DNA of 32,618 bases from Aeromonadales bacterium (GTDB taxonomy: Bacteria > Pseudomonadota > Gammaproteobacteria > Enterobacterales > GCA-002770795): positions 1-32,618 of the forward strand of contig DRNA01000206.1 in assembly GCA_011322365.1 (NCBI GenBank). Reading direction: 5' to 3'. Positions 24,205 to 32,546 of the stretch are shown one piece after another. The notes under the pieces were generated by a model that worked only from the letters and a program-made list of their open reading frames with translations, was not told where the DNA came from and did no database searches. The position numbers and the translations under genes were made by a program. The stretch's first letter is position 1; the number at the start of each line of letters is the position of its first letter.

Positions 24205-25259
24205 AATTGCTCCAGACTGGAATCATTTATATAATTATCCACTACTTTCTGATAGATAATGGCTATTTTTTCATTCATTCTCGACATAGTGAAATTTTTT
24301 CTGGCAAATTCAAAACAGGGAGTGAAATCCTGCTGTTTGCTCAAAGCCAGTTCGATTGCACGTGCTAAATCGGCTGAATTGCCTACTTCAGCAATGTAAG
24401 ATCTGGGCAAAATCTCATTTGCTACAGGAACATCCGTTGAGACAACAGCCGTATCCATAAATAACGATTCTGCAACTACATAAGAAAAACCCTCTCTCAT
24501 AGAAGAAATAATGGTTAAATCAGCCAGTTTAAGATAACCCTTAATATTATTTTGAAAACCTGAAAAATATACGTGCTGTATACCTAACTGCTTTACTTGC
24601 TTCTGCAATCGTTTGTTCTCAGGGCCTTCACCTATTATAAGCACATTACATGGAATATTTTTAACCGCTGAAAGTAAAACATCCAGAGCTTTAACCTTGA
24701 CTAACCGGCCAATCGACACCAGAACAGGTAAATCATTTTCAATACCTAAATCAGCTCGTGTTATTTTTTCATATGCTTTATTTATAAAGTCATCAGGAAT
24801 TCCATTATAGATAACACTTTTGTGGCAATTATGAATTTTATCAATAACAGACCGGCTTACTCCAATAATGTAGTCAAAGTTTTCATACATTGATAGATTT
24901 TTTTTCTGGCTGTGGATCGTCGCCACCATTTTACAATTTATAAAATAACGAATATTATTCAATAATGCTGCCGCTTTACTTGCATGTGCATGAATAACAT
25001 CAGGTGAATATTTCTTCAACAATCTGATTGATCGATACATTAACAAAGGATTCCGGCGAGATTTAGTCAGATCGATGCTCTGAAAAACAATCTCCGGCCT
25101 AAATCGTTTTCGATATTTTTCATGCGCGAAAACAATAATTTCGTTAGCCTCTTCTTTGGGAAGATAATCACCTATATTATTAGCCAGGGCAATAAAATGA
25201 TTTTCTAGTCCCCCTTCTTCATTCCCACCCAGCATAAGACAGAGTTTCATTTTCTCCAT
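24201..25259 (-). CDS. GT4-family glycosyltransferase
   Basis: A 352-residue retaining GT-B glycosyltransferase. The N-terminal acceptor domain contains LGGNEEGGLENHFIALAN and DVIHAHASKAAALL. The donor domain contains VLVSIGRLVKVKALDVLL, NVLIIGEGPENKRLQ and the E-x7-E motif REGFSYVVAESL near residue 262. It overlaps the deacetylase gene by 13 bases and the downstream ELM1-type gene by 4 bases, consistent with a tightly coupled operon. A core oligosaccharide or surface glycan acceptor is likely from context. Confidence 0.9.
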   Translation of the reverse strand: MEKMKLCLMLGGNEEGGLENHFIALANNIGDYLPKEEANEIIVFAHEKYRKRFRPEIVFQSIDLTKSRRNPLLMYRSIRLLKKYSPDVIHAHASKAAALLNNIRYFINCKMVATIHSQKKNLSMYENFDYIIGVSRSVIDKIHNCHKSVIYNGIPDDFINKAYEKITRADLGIENDLPVLVSIGRLVKVKALDVLLSAVKNIPCNVLIIGEGPENKRLQKQVKQLGIQHVYFSGFQNNIKGYLKLADLTIISSMREGFSYVVAESLFMDTAVVSTDVPVANEILPRSYIAEVGNSADLARAIELALSKQQDFTPCFEFARKNFTMSRMNEKIAIIYQKVVDNYINDSSLEQL

Positions 25260-26062
25260 CCTCTCTTACCGGTACGCACCCTTAGTTTAAAAGCATAAAA
25301 GTTATCTTTACCACTTACTTTAATACGCTTCAACTCAAATGGTTCTAACAGATTACAATCTATCCCATCATGAGTGGTAACTGCCGAGTGAAATCCACAA
25401 TTTTTTACAAGTTCTAAATCATCTCTGTCATAAATTCCAAAAGGATAGGCAAAACTGGTGATTTCTATGTTAAATATCTGTTGCAACTTTTCTCTTGCAC
25501 CACAAATTTCAGTTGTTTTTTCAGTTTTATTGAGCTGAGATAAATTTGCATGAGTTTTAGTATGCGCAGCAATTTCGATTATGCCAGAATCTATAAGTTT
25601 TTTAACCTGTTCATCGCTAAGTTTTTTATCTTTGACCAACTCACCCGAATTATGATGCTCTTTTTTATGGATTGACCAATCATTATCATGCCTGTCGATG
25701 ACAAGATACAAAGTGGCACAGGCATTATATTTTTTCAAAATTTTCAATGCATAAGTGTAATTATCTTCATAACCATCATCGAAGGTAATGGCAACTGTTT
25801 TGGGGGGAATTTCATCTCCATAAGCCAACAATTGTTTCATGGTAACAAAATTGATACCCTGTTCATCCAACCATGCAATTTGTTGTTCAAACATTTCTGG
25901 AGTAACCCGTAAACCATTAAATTTCGCCCCCTTGATATGATGAGAAATCTGATGATACATTAAAATTCTTGGACAGGAGTATGAAACAGATTTTTTCCAC
26001 CAGCCATAACGGTTTGAGTAAAAAACCAGGAATATTATAAAAACAATCAGAACATAAGTCAT
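25247..26062 (-). CDS. Membrane-anchored polysaccharide deacetylase (NodB fold)
   Basis: A 271-residue protein with one N-terminal membrane helix (YVLIVFIIFLVFYSN) followed by a NodB homology domain of carbohydrate esterase family 4. The motifs are visible: TFDDGYEDN near residue 95 with the catalytic and metal Asp pair, HTKTHANL with the two metal His, and FAYPFGIYDRDD. Such enzymes remove N-acetyl groups from amino sugars. It is coupled to both neighbouring glycosyltransferases by short overlaps, so the substrate is probably the glycan they build. Confidence 0.92.
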   Translation of the reverse strand: MTYVLIVFIIFLVFYSNRYGWWKKSVSYSCPRILMYHQISHHIKGAKFNGLRVTPEMFEQQIAWLDEQGINFVTMKQLLAYGDEIPPKTVAITFDDGYEDNYTYALKILKKYNACATLYLVIDRHDNDWSIHKKEHHNSGELVKDKKLSDEQVKKLIDSGIIEIAAHTKTHANLSQLNKTEKTTEICGAREKLQQIFNIEITSFAYPFGIYDRDDLELVKNCGFHSAVTTHDGIDCNLLEPFELKRIKVSGKDNFYAFKLRVRTGKRGWRK

Positions 26063-27204
26063 AGAGTTAACTTTTCCCTGTCGCCATCTGCCAGTTCCTG
26101 ATAGAGTACAATGGTTTTCTCCAACATAGAATCTAAAGTAAAAGGATTGGTTTTTCTGGGGTAATTTTCACTATTTAATACCTTAATAGTCACATCAATC
26201 AATTCCCTTCGATTACCCTGAGAAACCTTTCCCTCTGGATATAAAACAGTTAATATTTCGCCCACCCCACCATGATTCCAAGCGACAACTTTTCGCCCCA
26301 TAACCAATGGCTCGAGTACAGTACGTCCAAAACTTTCAGCTTTATTTGATAATGAGAACACCAGATCAGATATGGCATAAATTTCCTTAATATCCTTTCT
26401 TTGCCCGGTGAAGGTAATATCTTTTTCTATACCCAGTACCTTTGCCAGTTTTTTTAGCTCATTTAGATAACGCATTTTTTTACTATGGGCATTTCCAACA
26501 ATTAAACCATGTACTTCAGGATTTGATTTTTTAATCTCTGCCATCAGATACAAAAAGCTCTTTTGTCCTTTTAAACGTGTAATCCTCCCTGGAAGGGTAA
26601 GGATAATTTTATCTCTGGTCTGTGGATATTCACGCCTCCATTGCTGCAACCATTTAGTTGGGACGACAAAATCTTCAGGGAATTCGTTACTGTCTATTCC
26701 ACGATAAATTAAATGAATTATTTCCTCCGGTACATCTTTATAATTTTCTAATATATAAGCCCTTATTGTTTTAGATACTGCAATTAATGCATCAGACTTC
26801 ATCATAATGTTACTGTATCGATTCACAGAATACATTCCGTGTACTGTACTAACTACTTTTATCTTATGTCTTTGATCAGATGATTTTAATGCATAATAAC
26901 AAAGCCAGGCAGGCAATCGAGAACGTACATGAAGTATATCTGGTTGAATACTTTCAATAATTTTTCTTAGCGGTTTTATTTTCCTCAAACTAAATACTGA
27001 CTTTTTGTGTACAGCCAACTGAATATGTTCACTACCATTATCCAATAATTGTTCAACCATGTTTCCACCATTTGAAACAACTATTGAACGATGTCCTTCC
27101 TTCACCAGCTTACGAGCCACTTCAAGTGTTCCACGCTCAACCCCCCCGGCATTTAATTCAGGTAAGATCTGTAATACTGTTAACTTCTTACTTTTCGGTT
27201 GCAT
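26059..27204 (-). CDS. GT4-family glycosyltransferase
   Basis: A 381-residue GT-B enzyme. The N-terminal domain starts VLQILPELNAGGVERGTLEVA and has DILHVRSRLPAW. The donor domain shows LTLPGRITRLKGQKSFL, LIVGNAHSKKMRYLNEL and the E-x7-E motif AESFGRTVLEPLVMG near residue 302. It overlaps the preceding ELM1-type gene by 17 bases and the deacetylase by 4 bases. Resemblance is to WaaG-like and other LPS GT4 enzymes, but the specific sugar cannot be assigned. Confidence 0.9.
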   Translation of the reverse strand: MQPKSKKLTVLQILPELNAGGVERGTLEVARKLVKEGHRSIVVSNGGNMVEQLLDNGSEHIQLAVHKKSVFSLRKIKPLRKIIESIQPDILHVRSRLPAWLCYYALKSSDQRHKIKVVSTVHGMYSVNRYSNIMMKSDALIAVSKTIRAYILENYKDVPEEIIHLIYRGIDSNEFPEDFVVPTKWLQQWRREYPQTRDKIILTLPGRITRLKGQKSFLYLMAEIKKSNPEVHGLIVGNAHSKKMRYLNELKKLAKVLGIEKDITFTGQRKDIKEIYAISDLVFSLSNKAESFGRTVLEPLVMGRKVVAWNHGGVGEILTVLYPEGKVSQGNRRELIDVTIKVLNSENYPRKTNPFTLDSMLEKTIVLYQELADGDREKLTL

Positions 27205-28264
27205 TATTATTGCTTATTTTTTCGAGCAGCCATCTGGCAGCTTTTTCTCCCTCATTCAAGGGGAAATCATTGCGAAACATTTCTTTAGCCCTGATGTACA
27301 CATCTAGCGTAGTTACCTGATGACTAGTGACAAGATCGGCTATGGACTTTGAAACCTTTGAATGTGTACTTCTCATTTCAAAAATGCCTACATCTGCTCC
27401 CGAACTTAATGCCTCAAATATCATGCTAACACTATCGGGAGTAACCCAGACCTGTTCATTTTGTGGTAAGTTTTCCTTAAGCCAATTTTTTTCGCAATCA
27501 TCAAATTTAATTAATTTAAGGTTGTTATGCTGTCGCATAATTTTGTCAATGGTATCTTCAAAGTTTTTTGGTGTTCTTCTTGAAGTTGAAATTTTCCAGC
27601 GAACATCTGCTTTTACTGCAATTAAATTCCTAAACTGTTGAACAATTTCTTCTTCGTCCCAGATGTAATGTTTACTTGGACCGCCCAACAGAATTAAACC
27701 CGATTGAGGCATTTTCTGCTGTGGTTGCATCCTGTTAATTGCACCTCTGATAGTTAAAACATTATCAGTATTTTCTAAGCCATCATGTTCGGGTACTATA
27801 AGATAATCAAACCAACTTACGGGTAGAGAAGGTTTCATTAATATTACGGAAGGAATTTTATAAGCTCTACTAGCAGCAAGTACTGTACAATGTGTAGCAT
27901 GTCCAGCACCAATGATAAGGTTAGGAGCAGGTAATGAAATATCCGGGACAAAACCAAACAGGGCTTTTAATTTACTCCAGTTATTTTTAAATAACGTTCT
28001 ACGTTGTTGTCGAGTCGAAAAAACATATGCTTTTACTCCATTAAAATTATATTCCGGTTCAGATACTACTGGTTGGCTTAATTGACGCTCCAATGCATCA
28101 ATTAAACCTAAAATCTGGTTTATGTGACCTGGTTTATCATCGGTAACATACCAGATAATTAAAAGTTGACACCTGTTTGCAGGCTGTTCGAGAATCGAAG
28201 CCGTCGTGGGATGGCGCTTTTCCACAATAGATAACCTTTTCTCTGACGGCCTCCTGGTGTCCAT
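27188..28264 (-). CDS. ELM1-family protein (second paralogue), putative glycosyltransferase
   Basis: A 358-residue ELM1/PF06258 protein, recognisable by VTDDKPGHINQILGLIDAL, PNLIIGAGHATHCTVLAA, GLILLGGPSKHYIWDEEE, WKISTSRRTPKNFEDTI and WVTPDSVSMIFEALSSGADVG. It carries about 35 extra N-terminal residues with no predicted signal (MDTRRPSEKRLSIVEKRH). It is the first glycan gene of the operon, 6 bases after the zf-CHCC gene. It is clearly a distant paralogue of the gene at 23167-24204, sharing the GHxNQ and TSRRT landmarks but little else. Confidence 0.82.
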   Translation of the reverse strand: MDTRRPSEKRLSIVEKRHPTTASILEQPANRCQLLIIWYVTDDKPGHINQILGLIDALERQLSQPVVSEPEYNFNGVKAYVFSTRQQRRTLFKNNWSKLKALFGFVPDISLPAPNLIIGAGHATHCTVLAASRAYKIPSVILMKPSLPVSWFDYLIVPEHDGLENTDNVLTIRGAINRMQPQQKMPQSGLILLGGPSKHYIWDEEEIVQQFRNLIAVKADVRWKISTSRRTPKNFEDTIDKIMRQHNNLKLIKFDDCEKNWLKENLPQNEQVWVTPDSVSMIFEALSSGADVGIFEMRSTHSKVSKSIADLVTSHQVTTLDVYIRAKEMFRNDFPLNEGEKAARWLLEKISNNNATEK

Positions 28265-28270
28265 ATTTAA

Positions 28271-28462
28271 TTATTTCTTTAATCGATAGATAGTGCCGCA
28301 ATAGGGACAAACCACCTCATTGGTTTTCTCAAGAGGCAAGAACACTCTAGGATGCTCTGCCCACCTGGAAGACTCATCAGTCGGACAATGGAGTGGTAAA
28401 TCCTTAGCAGTTACTTCTACAATTTTGCTACTATTTTTTTGCTTGAGGTTTTGTTGTGACAC
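28271..28462 (-). CDS. zf-CHCC zinc-finger domain protein
   Basis: A 63-residue protein of the zf-CHCC family (PF10276), related to the NDUFS6 zinc subunit fold. The ligand pattern is visible as LHCPTDESSRWAEHPRVFL and VVCPYCGTIYRL. The track starts at a TTG (28483). I prefer GTG at 28460-28462, which gives MSQQNLK and has GGAG 8 bases upstream. The function in bacteria is not established to my knowledge. It is the first gene of the glycan operon and 6 bases ahead of the ELM1-type gene. In other gammaproteobacteria such genes occur close to glnE, ilvE and LPS core genes. Confidence 0.85.
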   Translation of the reverse strand: MSQQNLKQKNSSKIVEVTAKDLPLHCPTDESSRWAEHPRVFLPLEKTNEVVCPYCGTIYRLKK

Positions 28463-28518
28463 GGCTCTGACTCCAAATAACAAGATGTTTAGAAAATAAA
28501 TATCGAATATTGACCTGA

Positions 28519-28547
28519 ATTATAACCTTTACATATCGATATTTCAG
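28519..28547 (-). promoter_or_regulatory. Probable promoter of the zf-CHCC/glycan operon
   Basis: On the minus strand CTGAAA (28542-28547), a 17-base spacer and a perfect TATAAT (28519-28524) lie 56 bases upstream of the GTG start, within the gap after glnE. Confidence 0.45.
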
Positions 28548-28638
28548 CTAGATCATGGGCTTTTATACTTTTTCAGTAAATAATAGCTTCAGGCTATCTC
28601 TATCAATAGATTATGCCCTTTAATCTATAACTATTGAG

Positions 28639-31443
28639 CTAATCCCAGGGATATAGACCATGATATTTTAAAATAGCTATGTTCTTTTCTAATTCTTTCT
28701 TGCTGATAACGGAATAATCTACTTCCTGGTCCTGAAGCGTAAGCGTATTAATCTTGTCGATCTGATTTAAATAAGAATCCATGATTGTTTCAGCATGTGC
28801 CTGTATTAATAGTTTATTCTGCAACAGCACCTTTACCTGATCAATCAAACTACTTACTCGGGTTAATAACGAATATTGCTTTGCATTTTTAAGCACCAGA
28901 TATTGAACCAGAAACTCCAAATCAATGATCCCGCCATCTTGCTGTTTCATCAGCGTCTTCCCCGTCATTTTTCCAATTTCGTGTCTCTTCATTTTCATAC
29001 GCATAGTTTTAATTTCAGCTTTTAATGACACATTCTTGTTTGCACCAGAAATCACCCTGGTTTTAATCAACTGGAATCGTTCTGCCAAATCGCTAGTTCC
29101 AAATAAACACCTGGCTCTAACCAACGATTGATGTTCCCAGGTCCAGGCTTCATTTAACTGATAATTCTCAAATTCATTCACCTGTGTGACCAGCAGCCCA
29201 GAGCGTCCTGAAGGACGTAATCGAGTATCTATCTCATACAATACTCCATTAGGCATTCGTGTATTAATATAGTGAATTAATCGCTGTGCAATTTTAATAA
29301 AGAATTCTATTGCAGGTACTGTCCTTTTACCACTGGTTAAGCTGTTGCTATTACCGTAGATAAACACCAGATCAAGATCAGATGAAAATCCCATTTCTTT
29401 ACTACCAAGTTTACCCATTGCAATAATAGAAAAATCAACGTCACTTCCATCCTCACGGACTAACCGTCCATATTTTTGCTCTATTTTTATTCTTGCCAGC
29501 TTATAACACTGCCATAAAATGGCTTCTGCCACTTCAGATAAAGCTATACACAACTTAGCTCCATCCAGATATCCACTGATAAAGCTGGCAGCCAGTTGAA
29601 AATGCTGTGATTGTTTATATTCCCTTAGAGCACATAAAATCTGCTCTTCATCTTCTTCAGGTATTCTCAAAACCCGGTTGTTTAACTGCGCACTTCGGTC
29701 AATTTTTTCTGACATTTTCAACCATTCCGGATTGAGTAAGTCATCAATTACCAATGGATAATTTGTTGTGTGAGTAGCTATCCAGTTACTTTTTGAAAAT
29801 AAATTAGTCAAAATATCCAGAGTTTTATTATTCTCTAAAAATAATTGTAAATATGCGGTGCGAGTAGCTACTGTCTCCATCAATACCAGCATTCGTTTAA
29901 AGGTATTCGTTGAATTCTTATAATTTCCACATATCTGTACTAAATAAGGAATTAACTGATTAATAAGGTCGCTTCCTTTGATTCCAGAAAGGCGTATCAT
30001 TCCAGAGAGCCTTTTTCTAAACTGACATAACTCATTAATTATCTCTTCGGCATTAGAGTAACCCATTGAGTTTATTATCCTGATATTTTTTTCGCTCTGG
30101 TCAGGTAATAGAAATATATCTTTTAATTGAGTAAATATTTCATCTGTTTCGTGACTTAATGAGATCTCACCCGCTTTAAATTGTTCATTGAAAATTCGAT
30201 GAATAGAGGTTCTACAAGCATTTAACTGCTCACAAAATATTTTCCAGCTGTCATAGCCGCATAAATAAACCAGTCGCTCTTTATCCAGTTCATTCGATGG
30301 CAATTGCTGTGTTTGCTCATCGGCAAAAGACTGTATACAATGTTCCATATGCCTTAATTTTAAGTAACAGGTTTTTAATAAAGTACAATCTTCTACAGCC
30401 AATAAAGATAACTGACGAATTTTTTCCAGAGTCAAAAGTGTGGAGGTGTTTTGTAGAGTGCGCTGTTTACCACCATGAATTAATTGTATAGCCTGTACTA
30501 TAAATTCAATTTCCCTTATACCGCCTTTGCCCAACTTTATGTTATCTTGCAAATTCCTTCTTCTATGCTCGGCTTCAATTTGTCTCTTTAACTTTCGTGG
30601 TACTTCCAATAATGAAAAATCGATATAACGACGATAAACGAAGGGATTTACTATTTTTTGAAATTCTAACTGTTCTTCATTAGAGCCTGTGATTAATCTT
30701 GCCTTTATCATGGCAAATCTTTCCCACCCTCTGCCCTGTTCAAGATAATATTGTTCCAGTGCATCCATACTCAAAACTACTGCTCCACTATCGCCATAAG
30801 GTCTTAATCGAGTATCAACCCTGAATACGAATCCATCAGCAGTAATATCCGTTAACAACTGGATAACTAACTGGGTTAGCTTTGTAAAATATTGAATATT
30901 AGACCACTGTTTTCTACCTCCAACAGTCCATCCTTCTTTAAAATAGAGAAAAATCAAATCAATATCTGATGACAGGTTAAGTTCTCTACCGCCTAATTTA
31001 CCCATACCCACAACAAGTAATTGTTGTTCAACACCTGAATGGTCAACAGGCATTCCCAATGATTTTTTTAAAAATTCATGAGCCCAGTTACTAGCATACT
31101 GAATACAGCTATCAGCCAGAGCTGAACATCCATTCATTACTTTTATAGTATTATTTTGATATTCATCATGAATTAACCCTATCATGGTTAAGTTTCGATA
31201 TTGGCGTAAATGCTTCTTAATTTCCTCTATATTATTGCTTTCACATATTCTTTCCTGCAAATCGAGGATAAGATTTTTCCTTTCCTCCCCATTTACAAAC
31301 CACTCGGGATGTTGTTTCCTCAGGTGTTGAATATAATCACTTAGTATATAATCAGCTAAGGCTGGCAGATTTTTGTCGATAGCGTCTTTCTGCATCAATT
31401 GCATTAAAAGAGGAAATTGATATGAATTGATTTTCTGTCTCAT
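28639..31443 (-). CDS. glnE: Bifunctional glutamine synthetase adenylyltransferase/adenylyl-removing enzyme
   Basis: Controls glutamine synthetase by adding or phosphorolytically removing AMP on a Tyr, in response to PII and glutamine. The protein of about 934 residues is close to the 946 of E. coli GlnE. Both nucleotidyltransferase domains are intact: the N-terminal VVGMGKLGGRELNLSSDIDL (about 145) with KLGKGGIREIEF, and the C-terminal AMGKLGSKEMGFSSDLDLVF (about 665) with RLRPSGRSGLLV. The track start is TTG at 31467. ATG at 31441-31443 (MRQKINS) is an alternative, although its ribosome site is weak, so the start is uncertain by 8 codons. Confidence 0.95.
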   Translation of the reverse strand: MRQKINSYQFPLLMQLMQKDAIDKNLPALADYILSDYIQHLRKQHPEWFVNGEERKNLILDLQERICESNNIEEIKKHLRQYRNLTMIGLIHDEYQNNTIKVMNGCSALADSCIQYASNWAHEFLKKSLGMPVDHSGVEQQLLVVGMGKLGGRELNLSSDIDLIFLYFKEGWTVGGRKQWSNIQYFTKLTQLVIQLLTDITADGFVFRVDTRLRPYGDSGAVVLSMDALEQYYLEQGRGWERFAMIKARLITGSNEEQLEFQKIVNPFVYRRYIDFSLLEVPRKLKRQIEAEHRRRNLQDNIKLGKGGIREIEFIVQAIQLIHGGKQRTLQNTSTLLTLEKIRQLSLLAVEDCTLLKTCYLKLRHMEHCIQSFADEQTQQLPSNELDKERLVYLCGYDSWKIFCEQLNACRTSIHRIFNEQFKAGEISLSHETDEIFTQLKDIFLLPDQSEKNIRIINSMGYSNAEEIINELCQFRKRLSGMIRLSGIKGSDLINQLIPYLVQICGNYKNSTNTFKRMLVLMETVATRTAYLQLFLENNKTLDILTNLFSKSNWIATHTTNYPLVIDDLLNPEWLKMSEKIDRSAQLNNRVLRIPEEDEEQILCALREYKQSQHFQLAASFISGYLDGAKLCIALSEVAEAILWQCYKLARIKIEQKYGRLVREDGSDVDFSIIAMGKLGSKEMGFSSDLDLVFIYGNSNSLTSGKRTVPAIEFFIKIAQRLIHYINTRMPNGVLYEIDTRLRPSGRSGLLVTQVNEFENYQLNEAWTWEHQSLVRARCLFGTSDLAERFQLIKTRVISGANKNVSLKAEIKTMRMKMKRHEIGKMTGKTLMKQQDGGIIDLEFLVQYLVLKNAKQYSLLTRVSSLIDQVKVLLQNKLLIQAHAETIMDSYLNQIDKINTLTLQDQEVDYSVISKKELEKNIAILKYHGLYPWD

Positions 31444-31513
31444 AATGCCCGTATTAATACCTTCCAATCCTTTCTACCGACTTAATTACCAGTTATACTT
31501 GATACGATTTCTG

Positions 31514-31541
31514 TTGAAAATCTGCTATATACCCGTACTAT
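31514..31541 (+). promoter_or_regulatory. Possible promoter of the solute-binding protein gene
   Basis: TTGAAA (31514-31519), a 16-base spacer and TACTAT (31536-31541) lie 38 bases upstream of the ATG, in the 112-base divergent gap with glnE. The -10 box matches only four of six consensus positions. Confidence 0.35.
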
Positions 31542-31579
31542 GTCTGATTAACCTAACATAGATAGCTAGCACAAAAATA

Positions 31580-32308
31580 ATGAAATTAGTATTTGTTACA
31601 TATTTGGTACTTATATATTTTATCACAGGCCTGGTAACAAATAAGGCTTATTCTATCGAAATTTATACAGAGTACATCCCCCCCTACCAGGTAAAAATAA
31701 ACGATACGATTAGTGGAGATATTACTCAAAAAATAAAAAAAATTATTAACTGTACGGGCTATAAGTCTGATTTTTTTATGTTGCCCTGGCCTCGTTCCTA
31801 TCATAGTGCTTTAACCAAAAAAAATGCTTTAATTTATTCCATGTATAGAAGTGTTGAAAGGGAGAATCTGTTCTACTGGATCGGCCCGGTTATTAATGCC
31901 AGGGTAGTTCTATATAAACTAGCAAAGAGAACTGATATAAATATCAGCTCCTTGGAAGATATACATAACTATAAAATTGGACTTAAATTAGGTGATTTTA
32001 CTACAACATATTTTATAAACAATGGTTTTAAAGCTAGTCAAAATTTTGTCTATGTTTCTGATATAGAATCACAAATTAAGATGTTGTTTAATAATCGTTT
32101 CGATGTCACTGTTGGACTTAAAGGTACATTAGAATTTTATGCCAGAAAAATTAATTTACCCGTTAAAGAGCTATTACCAATCATGTTGTTAAAAGACCAT
32201 AGTTATAAACTTTACCTGGCAATGAATAAAAATTCAGACCCCGATGTCATCAAAAAAGTACAACAATGTTATGATAAATTATCCTATATGTTCGATCCAG
32301 GCCCCTGA
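31580..32308 (+). CDS. Periplasmic solute-binding protein, family 3-like
   Basis: A 242-residue exported protein with a Sec signal (VTYLVLIYFITGLVTNKAYS). The two-lobed fold is suggested by IEIYTEYIPPYQVKIND, LPWPRSYHSALTKKNALIYSMYRS, FYWIGPVINARVVLYKL and KIGLKLGDFTTTYFINNGF. These are features of the SBP_bac_3-like proteins that are often encoded alone, without a permease, in aquatic gammaproteobacteria. The LPWPRS segment followed by a Y/R-rich strand is typical of that orphan group. No ABC permease or ATPase is adjacent, so a sensing or scavenging role is possible. The ligand is unknown. Confidence 0.8.
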   Translation: MKLVFVTYLVLIYFITGLVTNKAYSIEIYTEYIPPYQVKINDTISGDITQKIKKIINCTGYKSDFFMLPWPRSYHSALTKKNALIYSMYRSVERENLFYWIGPVINARVVLYKLAKRTDINISSLEDIHNYKIGLKLGDFTTTYFINNGFKASQNFVYVSDIESQIKMLFNNRFDVTVGLKGTLEFYARKINLPVKELLPIMLLKDHSYKLYLAMNKNSDPDVIKKVQQCYDKLSYMFDPGP

Positions 32309-32503
32309 TAGATAGATGTACCCTGTTAGAGTGGTGCAGAAGTACTTGCTGAGGAGTATCAAATGCTATCCCGCATGAAGGGGCCGGCCTTGCCTGTGAG
32401 CCTTTCGCCAATGAATTCGCTTCTATCCTGCCCTCAAGATGTTGCGGGTTGGCTTTGTCGCCAGATTATTCCCTGCTCACACTCACATCCACCCCCTGAA
32501 AAC
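32309..32503. other. Short GC-richer non-coding stretch next to the rRNA operon
   Basis: This 195-base stretch before the rRNA terminator is visibly richer in G and C (for example GAAGGGGCCGGCCTTGCC) than the AT-rich genes around it. It begins with a GATAGATAGATG tract. A 53-codon ORF with a GAGGAG site is present but runs into the terminator stem, so it is not called. No RNA family was recognised. Confidence 0.4.
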
Positions 32504-32540
32504 AAAAAGCCCTGCTATTGCTAGCAGGGCTTTTTGTTTT
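32504..32540 (-). terminator. Rho-independent terminator of the rRNA operon
   Basis: GCCCTGCTA-TTGC-TAGCAGGGC is a perfect 9-bp stem flanked by AAAAA on the left and TTTTTGTTTT on the right. It lies just downstream of the minus-strand 5S gene, and the T-run on that strand reads TTTTTGTTTT. It is symmetric enough to work in both directions. Confidence 0.92.
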
Positions 32541-32546
32541 AATAAG

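Noticed and set aside
32363-32524. A 53-codon plus-strand ORF (MLSRMKGPAL...) with a GAGGAG ribosome site
   Set aside because: The ORF runs into and stops inside the rRNA terminator stem, has a Pro/Cys/His-rich sequence unlike a folded protein and matches no family I recognise.
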